Shown one piece after another: positions 5,817 to 5,833 of a DNA stretch of 5,833 nucleotides. The position numbers and the translations under genes were made by a program. The notes beneath the pieces were generated by a model, which saw only the letters and a list, made by a program, of their open reading frames with translations, was not told the origin of the DNA and made no database searches. Position 1 is the first letter of the stretch. Each line of letters opens with the position of its first letter. The DNA comes from Spirochaetaceae bacterium. GTDB lineage: Bacteria > Spirochaetota > Spirochaetia > Treponematales > Breznakiellaceae. The stretch lies in assembly GCA_031273985.1 (NCBI GenBank), contig JAISQV010000070.1, positions 1 through 5,833 of the forward strand, given 5' to 3'.

Positions 5817-5833
5817 TTTTCGCCTGAAATCGT

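Larger units (their letters stand above)
5390..5833. other. Gene-free 444-base tail with palindromes and tandem repeats
   Basis: No credible gene is found here. Open frames crossing it lack ribosome sites and family features, and their translations are products of the palindromes. The part up to about 5720 is very GC-rich and almost wholly made of inverted repeats. The part from about 5721 to the end is 41% GC by hand count and carries a 35-base tandem repeat. No tRNA, rRNA or CRISPR array is recognisable. The operon transcript probably ends in the first stem-loops. Confidence 0.7.

Overview
The window holds one complete, tightly packed operon on the + strand for a branched-chain amino acid (LIV/HAAT-type) ABC importer. 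A CBS-CBS-ACT regulatory protein follows as the sixth gene. After it comes a 444-base gene-free tail dense in palindromes.

Layout: bases 1-84 are a short GC-rich leader with a good ribosome binding site. Then come the substrate-binding lipoprotein (livJ-type, 85-1218), a 94-base gap with two strong stem-loops (1219-1312), permease livH (1313-2212), permease livM (2209-3225), ATPase livG (3218-4033), ATPase livF (4023-4730) and an AcuB-like CBS/ACT protein (4733-5389). From livH onward the genes overlap by 4, 8 and 11 bases or are separated by 2, which implies one transcript with coupled translation. The binding protein is set apart by the structured gap, the usual arrangement when a binding protein must be made in excess of its membrane complex.

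How the genes work together: the binding protein captures an amino acid outside the cytoplasmic membrane. LivH and LivM form the channel, and LivG and LivF hydrolyse ATP to drive import. The CBS-ACT protein carries candidate adenylate-binding sites and an amino-acid-type ACT domain. It could therefore report energy state and internal amino acid level, although its target cannot be read from the sequence.

The tail at 5390-5720 contains a run of perfect palindromes, four of them with 3-base loops beginning with T, plus stems that compete for the same bases. From about 5720 the composition drops to about 41% GC (46 of 113 bases by my count). A 35-base tandem repeat of ACTTTTCC/GGAAAAGT inverted repeats lies there; it could be a set of protein-binding sites or the end of a mobile element that continues past the window.

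Organism: a GC-rich bacterium that still uses ATA isoleucine codons freely. The binding protein is a lipoprotein with phenylalanine at lipobox position -3, a relaxed form common in spirochaetes. A spirochaete is a reasonable guess, but a deltaproteobacterium or a GC-rich firmicute is not excluded. All six genes look intact. Little in the transporter itself is novel; the interest lies in the two non-coding regions and in the sensor-like sixth gene.
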